Origin: Nonomuraea jiangxiensis
Lineage (GTDB): Bacteria; Actinomycetota; Actinomycetes; Streptosporangiales; Streptosporangiaceae
Reading direction: 5' to 3'
Length of the DNA: 64,000 bases
Assembly (NCBI RefSeq): GCF_900099965.1
Contig: NZ_FNDJ01000004.1
Location: 186,001-250,000 of the forward strand
How positions within the stretch are numbered: position 1 is the stretch's first letter; the number at the start of each line of letters is the position of its first letter. Of this stretch, positions 1 through 8,140 are shown piece after piece. A model generated the notes under the pieces. That model did no database searches, was not told where the DNA came from, and was given only the letters and a program-made list of their open reading frames with translations. Both the position numbers and the translations under genes were made by a program.

Positions 1-540
1 GATGCGGAAGTCGCGGAACAGCAGCCCCTTGTCGAAGACGACCTTCAGCGACCACCACACCGACTCGACGTAGGACGGGTCCATCGTGCGGTAGGCCTGG
101 GACAGGTCGATCCAGTAGCCCATCCGCTCGGTCATCTGCTCGAACGCGTCCACGTGACGCAGCACCGACTCACGGCACTTGGCGTTGAACTCGGCGATGC
201 CGTAGGCCTCGATGTCCTTCTTCCCCGAGAGCCCCAGCTCCCGCTCGACACCGACCTCGACCGGCAGTCCGTGGCAGTCCCATCCGGCCTTGCGCGGAAC
301 GCTGAACCCGCGCATGGACTTGTAGCGAGGGAACAGGTCCTTGAACACGCGCGCCTCGACGTGGTGCACCCCGGGCAGGCCGTTCGCGGTGGGCGGGCCC
401 TCGTAGAAGACCCACGCCGGATTGCCGGAGTTGTGCTCCACGGAACGCTCGAAGACCTTCCCGTCGCGCCACCGGTCGAGCACCTCGCGCTCCAGCGCGG
501 GCAGGTCGACCTGCGAGGGAAGAGAGCGGAAAGACGACAT
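1..540 (-). CDS. ileS: isoleucyl-tRNA synthetase, N-terminal part (partial)
   Basis: Isoleucyl-tRNA synthetase charges tRNA-Ile in the cytoplasm. Only the first ~180 residues are here; the gene runs off the left edge, so the KMSKS loop, editing domain and anticodon-binding domain are outside. Read from ATG at 538-540, the protein starts MSSFRSLPSQVDLP. It has the class I signature as GPPTANGLPGVHH (residues 48-60), then GWDCHGLPVEVGVE and CRESVLRHVDAFE, all characteristic of actinobacterial IleRS. A GGAGG at 552-556 lies 11 nt upstream of the start. The leader carries a T-box, the usual control element for ileS in this phylum, so expression should follow the level of uncharged tRNA-Ile. Confidence 0.95.
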   Translation of the reverse strand, partial: MSSFRSLPSQVDLPALEREVLDRWRDGKVFERSVEHNSGNPAWVFYEGPPTANGLPGVHHVEARVFKDLFPRYKSMRGFSVPRKAGWDCHGLPVEVGVERELGLSGKKDIEAYGIAEFNAKCRESVLRHVDAFEQMTERMGYWIDLSQAYRTMDPSYVESVWWSLKVVFDKGLLFRDFRI

Positions 541-748
541 TTCTGGTGGGACCTCCACGCGTGAACCGGCTGGACGGCGTGAAGGGACGAAGCCTGGCGG
601 CTCCGCGGTACCACCCTTCTTGGCCCCGCGGGTGGGCGGGACCCTCTTCATTCGGCCTGCTGCCGGGTCTAATGAGCTCGGGAAGCCGTTCTTCCGGCGG
701 CTCCGGGGTGATATCCCTCACAGTCGGGCCCCATCAACGCCTTGCAGA
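541..748 (-). promoter_or_regulatory. T-box riboswitch leader of ileS
   Basis: Seen: on the minus strand the leader contains AAGGGTGGTACCGCGG (603-618), matching the T-box consensus; its TGGT can pair with the ACCA end of uncharged tRNA. Upstream, within a short hairpin (about 676-722), lies GATATCACC, giving ATC (710-712, an isoleucine codon) as the specifier. Downstream, the Shine-Dalgarno GGAGG (552-556) is followed by CCCACC, which could pair with GGTGG of the T-box. Known: actinobacterial ileS T-boxes are often of the ultrashort stem I, translation-controlling type. Inferred: no terminator with a U run is visible, so control is probably by sequestering the ribosome site. A possible -10 is TATGGT at 755-760. 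Confidence 0.88.
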
Positions 749-1014
749 CTTCAAACCATAACGCAGAGTGGGGGCGAAGGCTTCCCGGTTTTCCTGGTGC
801 CGCACAGGATCGTCACCGCGAGTGGCCCAACTCCGGTCGTGAAGCCGTAAAGGCGACAAAGTTGTGGGAATGGACGTCCCTGTTGAGGAGTTGAATGCGC
901 GAGGCGGGATAGTACGGGGGAGGTAAACCGTCCGGCGGGTCGTTTGCCGTTCCGTTATCAGGATCCTAAGCTGCCCGCACCCTTTACGACCTTGATCAGC
1001 AATGGGAGGCAGCC

Positions 1015-1404
1015 ATGGCGGCAGTCACGCAGACCGCTACACCGTCGATGTGGTCGGACGAGGAGCTGGCCGAGGTACGCGGCAGACTCCAGAGCGAGAT
1101 CGACGAGCTCAACGCGGACATCCTCCGCCACGAGTCCGAGATAGCCTCTGGAGACGTCACCCAGGGGGCCGGCGACGACCAGGCGGACGCCGGCGCCAAG
1201 ACGTACGAGCGCGAACGCGAGATCGCCCTTACCCTGAATGCGCGCGATCTGGTCGCGCAGAACGAACGCGCGATCGCCCGGATCGACGCAGGGACCTATG
1301 GAGTGTGCGAATCGTGCCACAAGCCGATCGGCAAGGAGCGTCTCCAGGCGTTCCCGAGGGCGACGCTGTGCGTGGCCTGCAAGCAGAAGGAGGAGCGCCG
1401 CTAA
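1015..1404 (+). CDS. TraR/DksA-type C4 zinc-finger protein
   Basis: Small (129 aa) protein of the TraR/DksA family. Residues ~20-80 are acidic and likely helical (coiled-coil hairpin), and the C-terminus holds the C4 zinc finger CESCHKPIGKERLQAFP...CVACK (about residues 97-123). Family members bind in the RNA polymerase secondary channel or act as general stress modulators; the actinobacterial subgroup is poorly characterised, so the exact role is inference. GGGAGG lies 6 nt before the ATG. It is probably co-transcribed with lspA, whose likely GTG start lies inside its 3' end. The neighbouring order (ileS, this gene, lspA, rluA-type) is common in actinomycetes. Confidence 0.88.
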   Translation: MAAVTQTATPSMWSDEELAEVRGRLQSEIDELNADILRHESEIASGDVTQGAGDDQADAGAKTYEREREIALTLNARDLVAQNERAIARIDAGTYGVCESCHKPIGKERLQAFPRATLCVACKQKEERR

Positions 1405-2093
1405 CACCGGCAGCGTCTCCGGCGCCGGCACCGCCAGCATCTCCAGCCCCGGAAGCCTCCCCGGCGCCGGACACTTCCGCAACGACGCAGCCCGCTTCCG
1501 CGACGCAGCCGGCCTCCCCGGCGCACGCGGGGTCCGCGGCGCCGGCGGGCACGTCACGCAAGGTTCTCTTCGCCGTCCTCATCGTGCTGGCGGCCGTGAT
1601 CTACGCGGCCGACCTGATCACCAAGACGGTGGTGCTGCGCGCACTCGAGGGAAAGGCGCCGCTGGTCGTCATCCCGGACGTGCTGCAGTTCCGGGTCATC
1701 TTCAATTCCGGTGCCGCCTTCAGCATCGGCACCGGAATGACGCTCATCCTGACCATCATCGCGGTGTGCGTGGTCGTCGCCATCGTGCGCACCGCGCGCA
1801 AGCTGGGCAGCAGGGCCTGGGCGGTCACCCTCGGGCTGCTGCTCGGCGGGGCGCTCGGCAACCTCACGGACCGGCTGCTGCGTTATCCCTCGGGGTTCGG
1901 CCGTCCCACCCAGTTCCAGGGGCACGTGGTCGACTTCATCGAGGTGCTCCCCGGCCACTTCCCCATCATCGACTATTTCCCCGTGTTCAACATCGCCGAC
2001 TCGGCGATCGTCTGCGGCGGCATCCTCGCGGTGCTCCTCGCCTGGCGCAACGTACAGATCGACGGGACCAAGGAGGTGTCGAAGGGTGACTGA
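1368..2093 (+). CDS. lspA: lipoprotein signal peptidase (signal peptidase II)
   Basis: Aspartic protease of the cytoplasmic membrane that cleaves the signal peptide of prolipoproteins after lipid attachment. Four hydrophobic segments are visible. The two catalytic aspartates lie in GNLTDRLL and FNIADSAI, and NSGAAFSIG is the other conserved block. The N-terminal ~65 residues are an unusual Pro/Ala/Ser/Thr-rich extension before the first membrane segment ([17 protein letters not shown]). Start is uncertain: no ATG, GTG or TTG exists in frame across the Pro/Ala stretch, so I took GTG at 1368, inside the preceding gene; a start just after GGAGG (1388-1392) would need a non-standard codon. It overlaps the next gene by 8 nt. 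Confidence 0.92.
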   Translation: MRGLQAEGGAPLTPAASPAPAPPASPAPEASPAPDTSATTQPASATQPASPAHAGSAAPAGTSRKVLFAVLIVLAAVIYAADLITKTVVLRALEGKAPLVVIPDVLQFRVIFNSGAAFSIGTGMTLILTIIAVCVVVAIVRTARKLGSRAWAVTLGLLLGGALGNLTDRLLRYPSGFGRPTQFQGHVVDFIEVLPGHFPIIDYFPVFNIADSAIVCGGILAVLLAWRNVQIDGTKEVSKGD

Positions 2094-3015
2094 GCAGCGC
2101 AGCCTGCCCGTGCCGGACGGGCTGGAGGGCGAGCGGCTCGACGCCGCGCTGGCCCGGCTGTTCGGCTTCTCCCGCACGCGCGCGGCCGAGCTCATCGGCG
2201 ACGGCGAGGTGCTGGTGGACGGCAGACAACCGGCCAAGTCGGATCGGGTGCACGCGGGGGCGTGGCTCGACGTCACGATGCCCCCGCCGGTCACCACCCC
2301 CATGCCGGTGGCCGAGCCGGTGCCGGGCATGTCGATCGTGTACGAGGACGACGACATCGTCGTGGTCAACAAGCCGATCGGGGTGGCCGCCCACCCGACG
2401 GTCGGCTGGACCGGCCCCACCGTGATCGGCGGCCTGCTCGGCTCCGGGCACACGATCGCCACCAGCGGCGCGGCCGAGCGCCAGGGCATCGTGCACCGGC
2501 TGGACGCCAACACCACGGGGGCGATGGTGGTGGCCAAGAGCGAGCACGCCTATTCGCGGCTCAAGCGGGCCTTCAAGGAGCGTACGGTCGACAAGCGTTA
2601 CCACGCCCTGGTCCAGGGGCATCCCGACCCGTTCAGGGGCACTGTGGACGCGCCCATCGACCGCCACCCGGCGGGGGACGGCCGGTTCGCGGTGGTCGCG
2701 GGCGGCAAGCCGTCGGTCACCCACTACGACACGGTGGAGGCCTTCCGGGCGGCCTCGCTGCTGGACATCAAGCTGGAGACCGGGCGTACGCACCAGATCC
2801 GGGTGCACATGGCGGCGCTGCGTCACCCGTGCGTCGGCGATCTGCTCTACGGCGCCGATCCCACGCTGGCGGCCCGGCTGGGGGTCACCCGGCAGTGGCT
2901 GCACGCGGTCACGCTCGCGTTCGAGCACCCGTCGAGCGGGGAGTGGGTGTCGTTCAGCACCGACTACCCGCAGGACCTGCAGCAGGCGCTCGACCTCGTG
3001 CGCGCCGAATCCTGA
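2086..3015 (+). CDS. RluA/RluD-family pseudouridine synthase
   Basis: Converts uridine to pseudouridine in structured RNA, most likely 23S rRNA. The N-terminus has an S4 RNA-binding domain (about residues 15-65, [19 protein letters not shown]). The catalytic domain carries [15 protein letters not shown], whose Asp is the nucleophile, and [15 protein letters not shown], both diagnostic for the RluA family. At 309 aa it is of normal length for RluD-type enzymes. It starts at GTG 2086, overlapping the end of lspA by 8 nt, so it is translationally coupled to it. The exact RNA target cannot be told from sequence. Confidence 0.93.
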   Translation: MTEQRSLPVPDGLEGERLDAALARLFGFSRTRAAELIGDGEVLVDGRQPAKSDRVHAGAWLDVTMPPPVTTPMPVAEPVPGMSIVYEDDDIVVVNKPIGVAAHPTVGWTGPTVIGGLLGSGHTIATSGAAERQGIVHRLDANTTGAMVVAKSEHAYSRLKRAFKERTVDKRYHALVQGHPDPFRGTVDAPIDRHPAGDGRFAVVAGGKPSVTHYDTVEAFRAASLLDIKLETGRTHQIRVHMAALRHPCVGDLLYGADPTLAARLGVTRQWLHAVTLAFEHPSSGEWVSFSTDYPQDLQQALDLVRAES

Positions 3016-3078
3016 GACCAGATCCCGCACCGGCTCCCCGCCGGCCCTGACCGGCGTCCTCGTCGGCCCCTGACGGTC

Positions 3079-3133
3079 CTGGCCGGCGTCCTCGTTGGCT
3101 CCGGTGGTCCTGGCCGGCGAGGACGCCGGCCAG
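3079..3133. terminator. bidirectional hairpin between convergent genes
   Basis: A perfect 16-bp inverted repeat: CTGGCCGGCGTCCTCG (3079-3094) and its complement (3118-3133), with a 23-nt loop. It sits between the plus-strand pseudouridine synthase and the minus-strand kinase, which converge here. No U run is present, as is usual in actinomycetes. Parts of the left arm are also repeated directly nearby (around 3050-3066 and 3108-3117). Confidence 0.7.
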
Positions 3134-3174
3134 CGCTCCTGACCCGCGTCCTTGTCACCCTCCGGCAGTCCTGA

Positions 3175-4491
3175 TCACTCCGCCGGGCCGTCGTCCGCCG
3201 CGCCGTCGGACCCCTCGACCCGGCCGGGGTTCTCGGAGGGGGTGTCGGCATCCTCGGACTCCTCCTGGGACTCCTCCTCGGACGCGGTCGGCGAGGGCGC
3301 CCGCGACTCGCGCGGCTCCTCCGTGGGGGTCCGCGAGCGCTGCCTGACGGGTGGCGGGGTGGTCGCCGTGCGCGGTCCCGCGGTCCCGTACGTCGGCTCC
3401 GAGTCCGGCTCGGTGTTCTCCGCCGAAGCCGGGGCCGATGCCGGGGTCGAAGCCGGGGCCGAGGCCGTGGAGGTGGGCGGCGCCGTCGTCGCCACGGCCG
3501 GCGCGGAGCCGCGCGGGTTGGGGGGCACGTCGTCGGGGCGGCTGGACCACCAGGCGGCGCCGCCCGTGGCGGCCGCGACGGCGAGCACGCCCGCGGCGAA
3601 CGCGACCAGCGGCGGCCGGCGCCGCCGCGCCGCCCTCCGGGGCACGGCGAGCGGCCGCGTGTGCGGGGACGAGCCGCCCCCCAGGATCGCCAGCAGCCGC
3701 CGTTCGGCCTCCTCCAGCGACATCCGCCGCACCGGGTTCTTGTGCAGCAGCCCGAGCAGTACGGGACCGAGCGGCCCCGCCCGGGCCGGCTGCGGTGGCT
3801 CGGAGTGCATGACCGCCCCTAGCGAGGCCAGGGCGTTCTCCCGCTGGAACGGCGAGTGGCCCTCGACGGCCATGAAGAGGGTCACGCCCAGCGACCACAG
3901 GTCGGAGGCGGGCGTGGCCTGGCCGCCCGCCGCGCGTTCCGGCGCCATGAACGCCGGGGTGCCGATCAGTACGCCCGTCTTCGTGACGGGCGCCTCGTCC
4001 TCCGTGGTGGCGATGCCGAAGTCGGTGAGCACCGCCCTGCCGTCGGCGGCGACCAGCACGTTGTCCGGTTTCACGTCCCGGTGCAGCACCCCCGCGGCGT
4101 GGGCGGCCCGCAGCGCCTCCAGGAGTTGCAGCCCGATGTCCGCGACCCGCTCCGGGGGCAGCGGGCCCTCGTCGCGGATCACCTCGCCCAGGGTGCGGGA
4201 GGGGACGAGTTGCATGACGATCCAGGGGTGATCGTGCTCCTCCAGGACGTCGTACACGGCGGCCACGCCGGGGTGCGCCACCCGGCCGGCCGCCCTGGCC
4301 TCGCGGAAGGTCCGTACGGCGAACTCCTCGCGCTCGGGACCCGTCAGATCGGGCGGCGGCAGGATCTCCTTCAGCGCCACGTCCCGGCCCAGCACCTCGT
4401 CGTGCGCCTGCCACACCGTGCCCATGCCGCCCTTGCCGAGCATTCTGAGCAGCCGATACCGCCCACCGATCATCCCCGCTGCATCGGACAT
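3175..4491 (-). CDS. receptor-like Ser/Thr protein kinase (short sensor)
   Basis: Membrane-anchored Hanks-type kinase of 438 aa. The kinase domain fills residues ~10-265: glycine loop GKGGMGTVW, VALKE lysine, catalytic HRDVKPDN, DFG and APE motifs are all intact, so it should be active. One membrane segment follows (about 289-312, LVAFAAGVLAVAAATGGAAWW). The external part is only a Ser/Thr/Pro/Glu-rich tail with no recognisable fold, unlike the two kinases upstream, which carry a shared C-terminal domain. It is the last gene of a same-strand block; its start is 9 nt after the azlD stop. Target and ligand are unknown. Confidence 0.93.
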   Translation of the reverse strand: MSDAAGMIGGRYRLLRMLGKGGMGTVWQAHDEVLGRDVALKEILPPPDLTGPEREEFAVRTFREARAAGRVAHPGVAAVYDVLEEHDHPWIVMQLVPSRTLGEVIRDEGPLPPERVADIGLQLLEALRAAHAAGVLHRDVKPDNVLVAADGRAVLTDFGIATTEDEAPVTKTGVLIGTPAFMAPERAAGGQATPASDLWSLGVTLFMAVEGHSPFQRENALASLGAVMHSEPPQPARAGPLGPVLLGLLHKNPVRRMSLEEAERRLLAILGGGSSPHTRPLAVPRRAARRRRPPLVAFAAGVLAVAAATGGAAWWSSRPDDVPPNPRGSAPAVATTAPPTSTASAPASTPASAPASAENTEPDSEPTYGTAGPRTATTPPPVRQRSRTPTEEPRESRAPSPTASEEESQEESEDADTPSENPGRVEGSDGAADDGPAE

Positions 4492-4500
4492 GTCCGGCGA

Positions 4501-4812
4501 CTACCCCAGAAGCGCCCGGACAAGCGCGGTAATCACCGCCCCGGTGGCCAGCACCGCCAGGAAGGGCGCCCTGAGCAGCAGGGCCACCACCACCGCCGAG
4601 AGCCCGGCGGTACGCGCGGGATCGAGGACCAGCTCGCCCCGCTCCGTGAACACCTGCACCGCGACCAGCGCCGCCAGCAGCGCGACCGGCACCAGCTCCG
4701 CGAACCTGCGTACCGCCGGATGATCGAGCACCTTGCGCGGCGCGGCCAGCCCGGCCAGCTTCAGCGCGTAGCAGCCCGCGCAGAGGGCGGCGATCGCCCA
4801 CCACAACGTCAT
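4501..4812 (-). CDS. azlD: AzlD-type branched-chain amino acid exporter subunit
   Basis: Small membrane protein (103 aa) with about four hydrophobic segments, starting MTLWWAIAALCAGCYALKL. This is the AzlD partner of AzlC; together they export branched-chain amino acids or their analogues. The start ATG at 4810-4812 overlaps the azlC stop (ATGA), showing translational coupling. Family assignment rests on size, membrane pattern, the motif GCYALKLAG near the N-terminus, and position directly after azlC. Confidence 0.88.
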   Translation of the reverse strand: MTLWWAIAALCAGCYALKLAGLAAPRKVLDHPAVRRFAELVPVALLAALVAVQVFTERGELVLDPARTAGLSAVVVALLLRAPFLAVLATGAVITALVRALLG

Positions 4813-5471
4813 CGGACCAGCACCACCAGCACGGCGGCCGCCGACAGCAGCACGGGGATGCCGGGCGCGACGAAGGGGGTGGCGCACAGCGCGATCACCA
4901 CCGCGGCCGCGGCCAGCAGGCGCAGCTCGGCGCTGCCCGCCAGCCGGGGCCACAGGATGGCCAGGAACGCGGCCGGGCCCACCACGTCCAGCCCCAGCAG
5001 GCCGGGATCGCCCAGGAACGAGGTGCCGTAGGCGCCGGCCAGGGTGGTGAGGTTCCAGGTGGCGTACAGGGTGGTGAAGGTGACCACGAACCCGGTGCGG
5101 GCCGCCTCGGGGGAGGGCTGGGCGAGGGCGACGGCGGTGGTCTCGTCGATCACGCCGTGGGCGGCCAGCAGCCGGCGCGGGCCGCGCGGGCGGAGCAGGT
5201 CGGCCAGGCGCAGTCCGTACAGGGTGTTGCGGCCGCCGAGCAGCAGCGCGCCGAGGGTGGCGGCCACCAGGTCACCGCCCGCGCCCACCGCGCCCGTCAG
5301 CGCGAACTGGGAGGCGCCGGTGAACGACAGCAGGCTCAGCACGCAGGCCTGCGGCACGGACAGGCCCGCGGTGACCGCCGCGGCGCCGAAGGCGACACCG
5401 GACAGCCCCACGGCCAGGCCGACGCCGAGACCGTCCCGCACGGCGGCGGAACGGTGTGTTGTCTGTTCCAT
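4809..5471 (-). CDS. azlC: AzlC-type branched-chain amino acid exporter subunit
   Basis: Polytopic membrane protein of 220 aa with the family hallmarks VGLSGVAFGAAAVTAG and LSFTGASQFA near the N-terminus, and LLGGRNTLYGLRLA in the middle. It forms an exporter of branched-chain amino acids with AzlD. Start ATG 5469-5471 lies 11 nt after the stop of the AraC regulator, and its stop overlaps azlD. The regulator-azlC-azlD order suggests induction by an amino acid sensed by the AraC protein (inference). Confidence 0.92.
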   Translation of the reverse strand: MEQTTHRSAAVRDGLGVGLAVGLSGVAFGAAAVTAGLSVPQACVLSLLSFTGASQFALTGAVGAGGDLVAATLGALLLGGRNTLYGLRLADLLRPRGPRRLLAAHGVIDETTAVALAQPSPEAARTGFVVTFTTLYATWNLTTLAGAYGTSFLGDPGLLGLDVVGPAAFLAILWPRLAGSAELRLLAAAAVVIALCATPFVAPGIPVLLSAAAVLVVLVR

Positions 5472-5482
5472 GCCGCCCGAGG

Positions 5483-6325
5483 CTAGGCGGCGGGGGAATC
5501 GCCGGTCTTGTACGTTCTTGCAGTGCGCTGGTAGGCGGCGGGCGGAACGCCCATGATGCGCTTGAAATGACGGTTGAGGTGGGCCTGGTCGGTGAAGCCC
5601 ACCTCGGTGGCCACCTGGGCCGGGCGCATGCCGGACAGCAGGAGGCGGCGCGCCTGGCGTACCCGGAGCGAGGTGAGGTAGGCGTGCGGCGGCAGGCCCG
5701 TCGCGGCCTTGAACGCCCGCAGCAGCGCGAACGGCCGCGTCCCCACCGCGTCCGCGAGGTCGTCCAGCGTCGGCGGGTCGACCAGGCTCTCGTGCAGCAG
5801 GTCGAGCGCCTCGCGCACGGCCCGCCTGCCCGCGCCGGGCGGCACCGCGGCGGGCCGGGGCGCCGCGTGGCGGGCCAGCAGCCGGGCGAACAGCGTACGG
5901 CTCAGCGTCGAGGCCGCCAGCGCGTCACCGCGCTCGGCCGCCAGGTGCGCCATGCCGAGCAGCGCGGCCACCGCCTCGTCACGCACCACCTGCTCGGGGA
6001 AGTACGGAGTCGAGCGGGGCGCGCCCAGCTCGGCGGCGATCCCGGCCAGCGCGTCCACCGACGGATAGAGCATCCGGTACGACCACCCGTCCGGCGTGCC
6101 CGCCTGCCCCGTGTGCACGGAGTCGGCGTTGACCAGCACGATCTCGCCCGCGGCTGCCCGGTGCAGCGTGCCCCGGTAGTCGAACTCCTCCACTCCCGTC
6201 ACGATGAGGCCGATCGCGTAGCCGTCGTGCGCGTGCCGGGCGAAGCGGTGGGTGACGTAGTGGGCCTTGAGCAGGTCGGTCTCCGGCACCGCCGGGTGCC
6301 GCCAGAAGCGTGCCTGCTCTTTCAC
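5483..6325 (-). CDS. AraC-family regulator, probably of azlCD
   Basis: 280-aa regulator. Residues ~1-150 form a cupin-like AraC ligand-binding domain (HYVTHRFARHAHDGYAIGL, HTGQAG). The C-terminal ~100 residues hold the double helix-turn-helix ending in GFTDQAHLNRHFKRIMGVPPAAYQ, a textbook AraC signature. The GTG start (6323-6325) overlaps the stop of the upstream kinase as GTGA, so it can be co-translated with it. The longer open frame upstream is kinase-coding in another frame. Position immediately before azlC makes it the likely controller of the exporter. Confidence 0.92.
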   Translation of the reverse strand: MKEQARFWRHPAVPETDLLKAHYVTHRFARHAHDGYAIGLIVTGVEEFDYRGTLHRAAAGEIVLVNADSVHTGQAGTPDGWSYRMLYPSVDALAGIAAELGAPRSTPYFPEQVVRDEAVAALLGMAHLAAERGDALAASTLSRTLFARLLARHAAPRPAAVPPGAGRRAVREALDLLHESLVDPPTLDDLADAVGTRPFALLRAFKAATGLPPHAYLTSLRVRQARRLLLSGMRPAQVATEVGFTDQAHLNRHFKRIMGVPPAAYQRTARTYKTGDSPAA

Positions 6326-8130
6326 CGCGGTCTGAAGGTGCTCGTGAACGTCTCGAAGAAGTGCCTGTCCTTGGCCCAGCGGGAGTGCGGGGTCTCCCAG
6401 TAGATGGCGAACGGGCGGCCGTCGGCGGTGACGACGTGGCGGTTGATCACGTGGATCAGCGTGCCCTCGCGCAGCCGGGTGAACTCCCAGTCGGCGGCCC
6501 TGCGGCCGAGGTAGGTGACGGGGGTGATGCCGAGGCGGGTGTACCGCTGGAACTCGCCCTTGGCCAGGATCTCCTTCTCCAGGGCCAGCCACTGTTTCAC
6601 CGGATCCTGCCGGGGGGCGTCGGGAACGGTCCACTCGACGATGAGCGCTCCGGGGGTGCCGGGGCCGCTCATGGTGACGCTGTCCCTGGTGGGGTGGTTG
6701 GTGGCGGTCCAGCGGTCGGGCAGGGCGATGGAGAACCGGCCCTGACCGCTGGTGAACGGCCGCCAACCGGCGGGCACGGGCCTGCTGGTCGGGGGTGCGG
6801 TGGTGGGCCTGTCGCTGGGTGCCGTGGTGGGCCTGCCGGTGGACCCGCCGCTGGGGCTTGTGGTGGGTCGCGTGGTGGGACCGGTCGTGGCGGCGGGGCT
6901 GGTGGGGAGCGGGGTCGTCCAGCGGTCGCTCAGCAGCACGCCGCCCGTGCCCAGCACCGCGAGCGCGGCGGCCGCGGCGGGCACGCCTATCCAGAGCGCC
7001 TTGCCGCGCCCGGGGCGCGTCGTGACCGTCCCGTACGTGCCACCGCCGCCTGTGCCCGGCCCGCCTGTGCCCGGCCCGCCTGTGCCCGGCCCGCCTGTGC
7101 CCGGTCCGTCCGCGGGTCCATTCACGGGGAGCCCGTCGCCGGGGGCCGTCAAGTGGCCTGAGCGTACGTCTCCGGTCGTCTCACGGGCGCCTGGGGCGGG
7201 TTGGGTGCCGGGTGTGGGGAGGTCGCCCGGGGGCGGCCAGGCGGCGGGGCTCCAGGACTCGCCTGACCGGCTGTCCAGGCGGGGCCGCGCGGGTGCGGGC
7301 GGGTGGGGAGCCGGGGTGACCGGCTGGGCGGTCGTGGCCGCGTACAGGAGCCTGGCGGCCTCCGCGGCGGAGATCCTGTCGGCCGGGCTCTTGCGCAGCA
7401 GGCCCATGATGACCGGCTCCAGCGCGCCCGCCCGCGCCGGCGGGCGCGGGACGTCGCGCAGCACCGCCGCCACCGTCGCCGCCCACGAGTCCCGCCTGAA
7501 CGGCGCCTCGCCCTCGACGGCCGCGTAGAGCGTCGCGCCCAGCGACCACAGGTCGGACTCCGGACCGGCGGGCTCGCCGTTCAGCCGCTCGGGAGGCATG
7601 TACGCCGGGGTGCCCACCAGGCCGCCGGTCGCCGTCAGCCCCGCCTCCGCCTCCATCGAGGCGATGCCGAAGTCGGTCAGCACGACCCTGCCGTCGTCGG
7701 CCAGCAGCACGTTCTCCGGTTTGACGTCGCGGTGCAGCACCCCGGTGGCGTGCGCGGCGCGCAGCGCGTCGAGCACCCGGCCGCCGATCACCGCGACCTG
7801 CCCCACCCGCAACGGACCCTGCTCGCGGACCACCTGCGCCAGCGAGCGGGACCGGACGAGCTGCATCACGATCCAGGGCCGGCCGTCCTCCTCGACCACG
7901 TCGTGGATGACCACCACGGACGGGTGGTCGAGGCGGCCCGCCGCCCGCGCCTCCCTGATGGTCCTGCGGTTGAGCTCGGCCCGCTGCGCCTCGCCGACGC
8001 CCGTGTAGCGAACCTCCTTGATCGCCACCGTGCGGTCGAGCAACTCGTCGTAGGCCCGCCACACCACGCCCATGCCGCCCTCGCCGAGCGGCTCGATGAG
8101 CCGATAGCGGTTGCCGACCTGCCTTTCCAC
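6322..8130 (-). CDS. receptor-like Ser/Thr protein kinase with extracellular sensor domain
   Basis: 602-aa Hanks-type kinase. Residues ~8-260 carry GEGGMGVVW, VAIKEV, HRDVKPEN, DFG and PPE, so catalysis should be intact. A Pro-rich juxtamembrane linker follows, including four copies of a PGTGG unit (residues ~342-361), then one membrane span (~375-400), a Thr/Pro-rich stalk, and a folded C-terminal outside domain of ~140 residues (PDRWTATNHPTRDSV ... FAIYWETPHSRWAKDRHFFETF). This last domain is clearly related to that of the next kinase upstream, so the two arose by duplication. Its stop overlaps the AraC start (GTGA). Confidence 0.94.
   Translation of the reverse strand: MERQVGNRYRLIEPLGEGGMGVVWRAYDELLDRTVAIKEVRYTGVGEAQRAELNRRTIREARAAGRLDHPSVVVIHDVVEEDGRPWIVMQLVRSRSLAQVVREQGPLRVGQVAVIGGRVLDALRAAHATGVLHRDVKPENVLLADDGRVVLTDFGIASMEAEAGLTATGGLVGTPAYMPPERLNGEPAGPESDLWSLGATLYAAVEGEAPFRRDSWAATVAAVLRDVPRPPARAGALEPVIMGLLRKSPADRISAAEAARLLYAATTAQPVTPAPHPPAPARPRLDSRSGESWSPAAWPPPGDLPTPGTQPAPGARETTGDVRSGHLTAPGDGLPVNGPADGPGTGGPGTGGPGTGGPGTGGGGTYGTVTTRPGRGKALWIGVPAAAAALAVLGTGGVLLSDRWTTPLPTSPAATTGPTTRPTTSPSGGSTGRPTTAPSDRPTTAPPTSRPVPAGWRPFTSGQGRFSIALPDRWTATNHPTRDSVTMSGPGTPGALIVEWTVPDAPRQDPVKQWLALEKEILAKGEFQRYTRLGITPVTYLGRRAADWEFTRLREGTLIHVINRHVVTADGRPFAIYWETPHSRWAKDRHFFETFTSTFRPR
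7046..7105. repeat. four tandem 15-bp units in a kinase linker
   Basis: Unit CCGCCTGTGCCCGGC (plus strand) repeated four times without interruption, the last ending in T. On the coding strand it adds PGTGG units to the kinase linker. Such in-frame repeats are prone to slippage, so copy number may vary among strains (inference). Confidence 0.9.
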
Positions 8131-8140
8131 TCGGGGAAGC

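Noticed and set aside
3016..3174. CRISPR-like direct repeats of TCCTGGCCGGCG
   Set aside because: Only two to three short imperfect copies forming one hairpin between convergent genes; no spacers or regular period.
7046..7105. Regular 15-bp repeats considered as a noncoding array
   Set aside because: They are in frame inside a kinase linker; the same holds for 23551-23622 and 59683-59920 in their genes.
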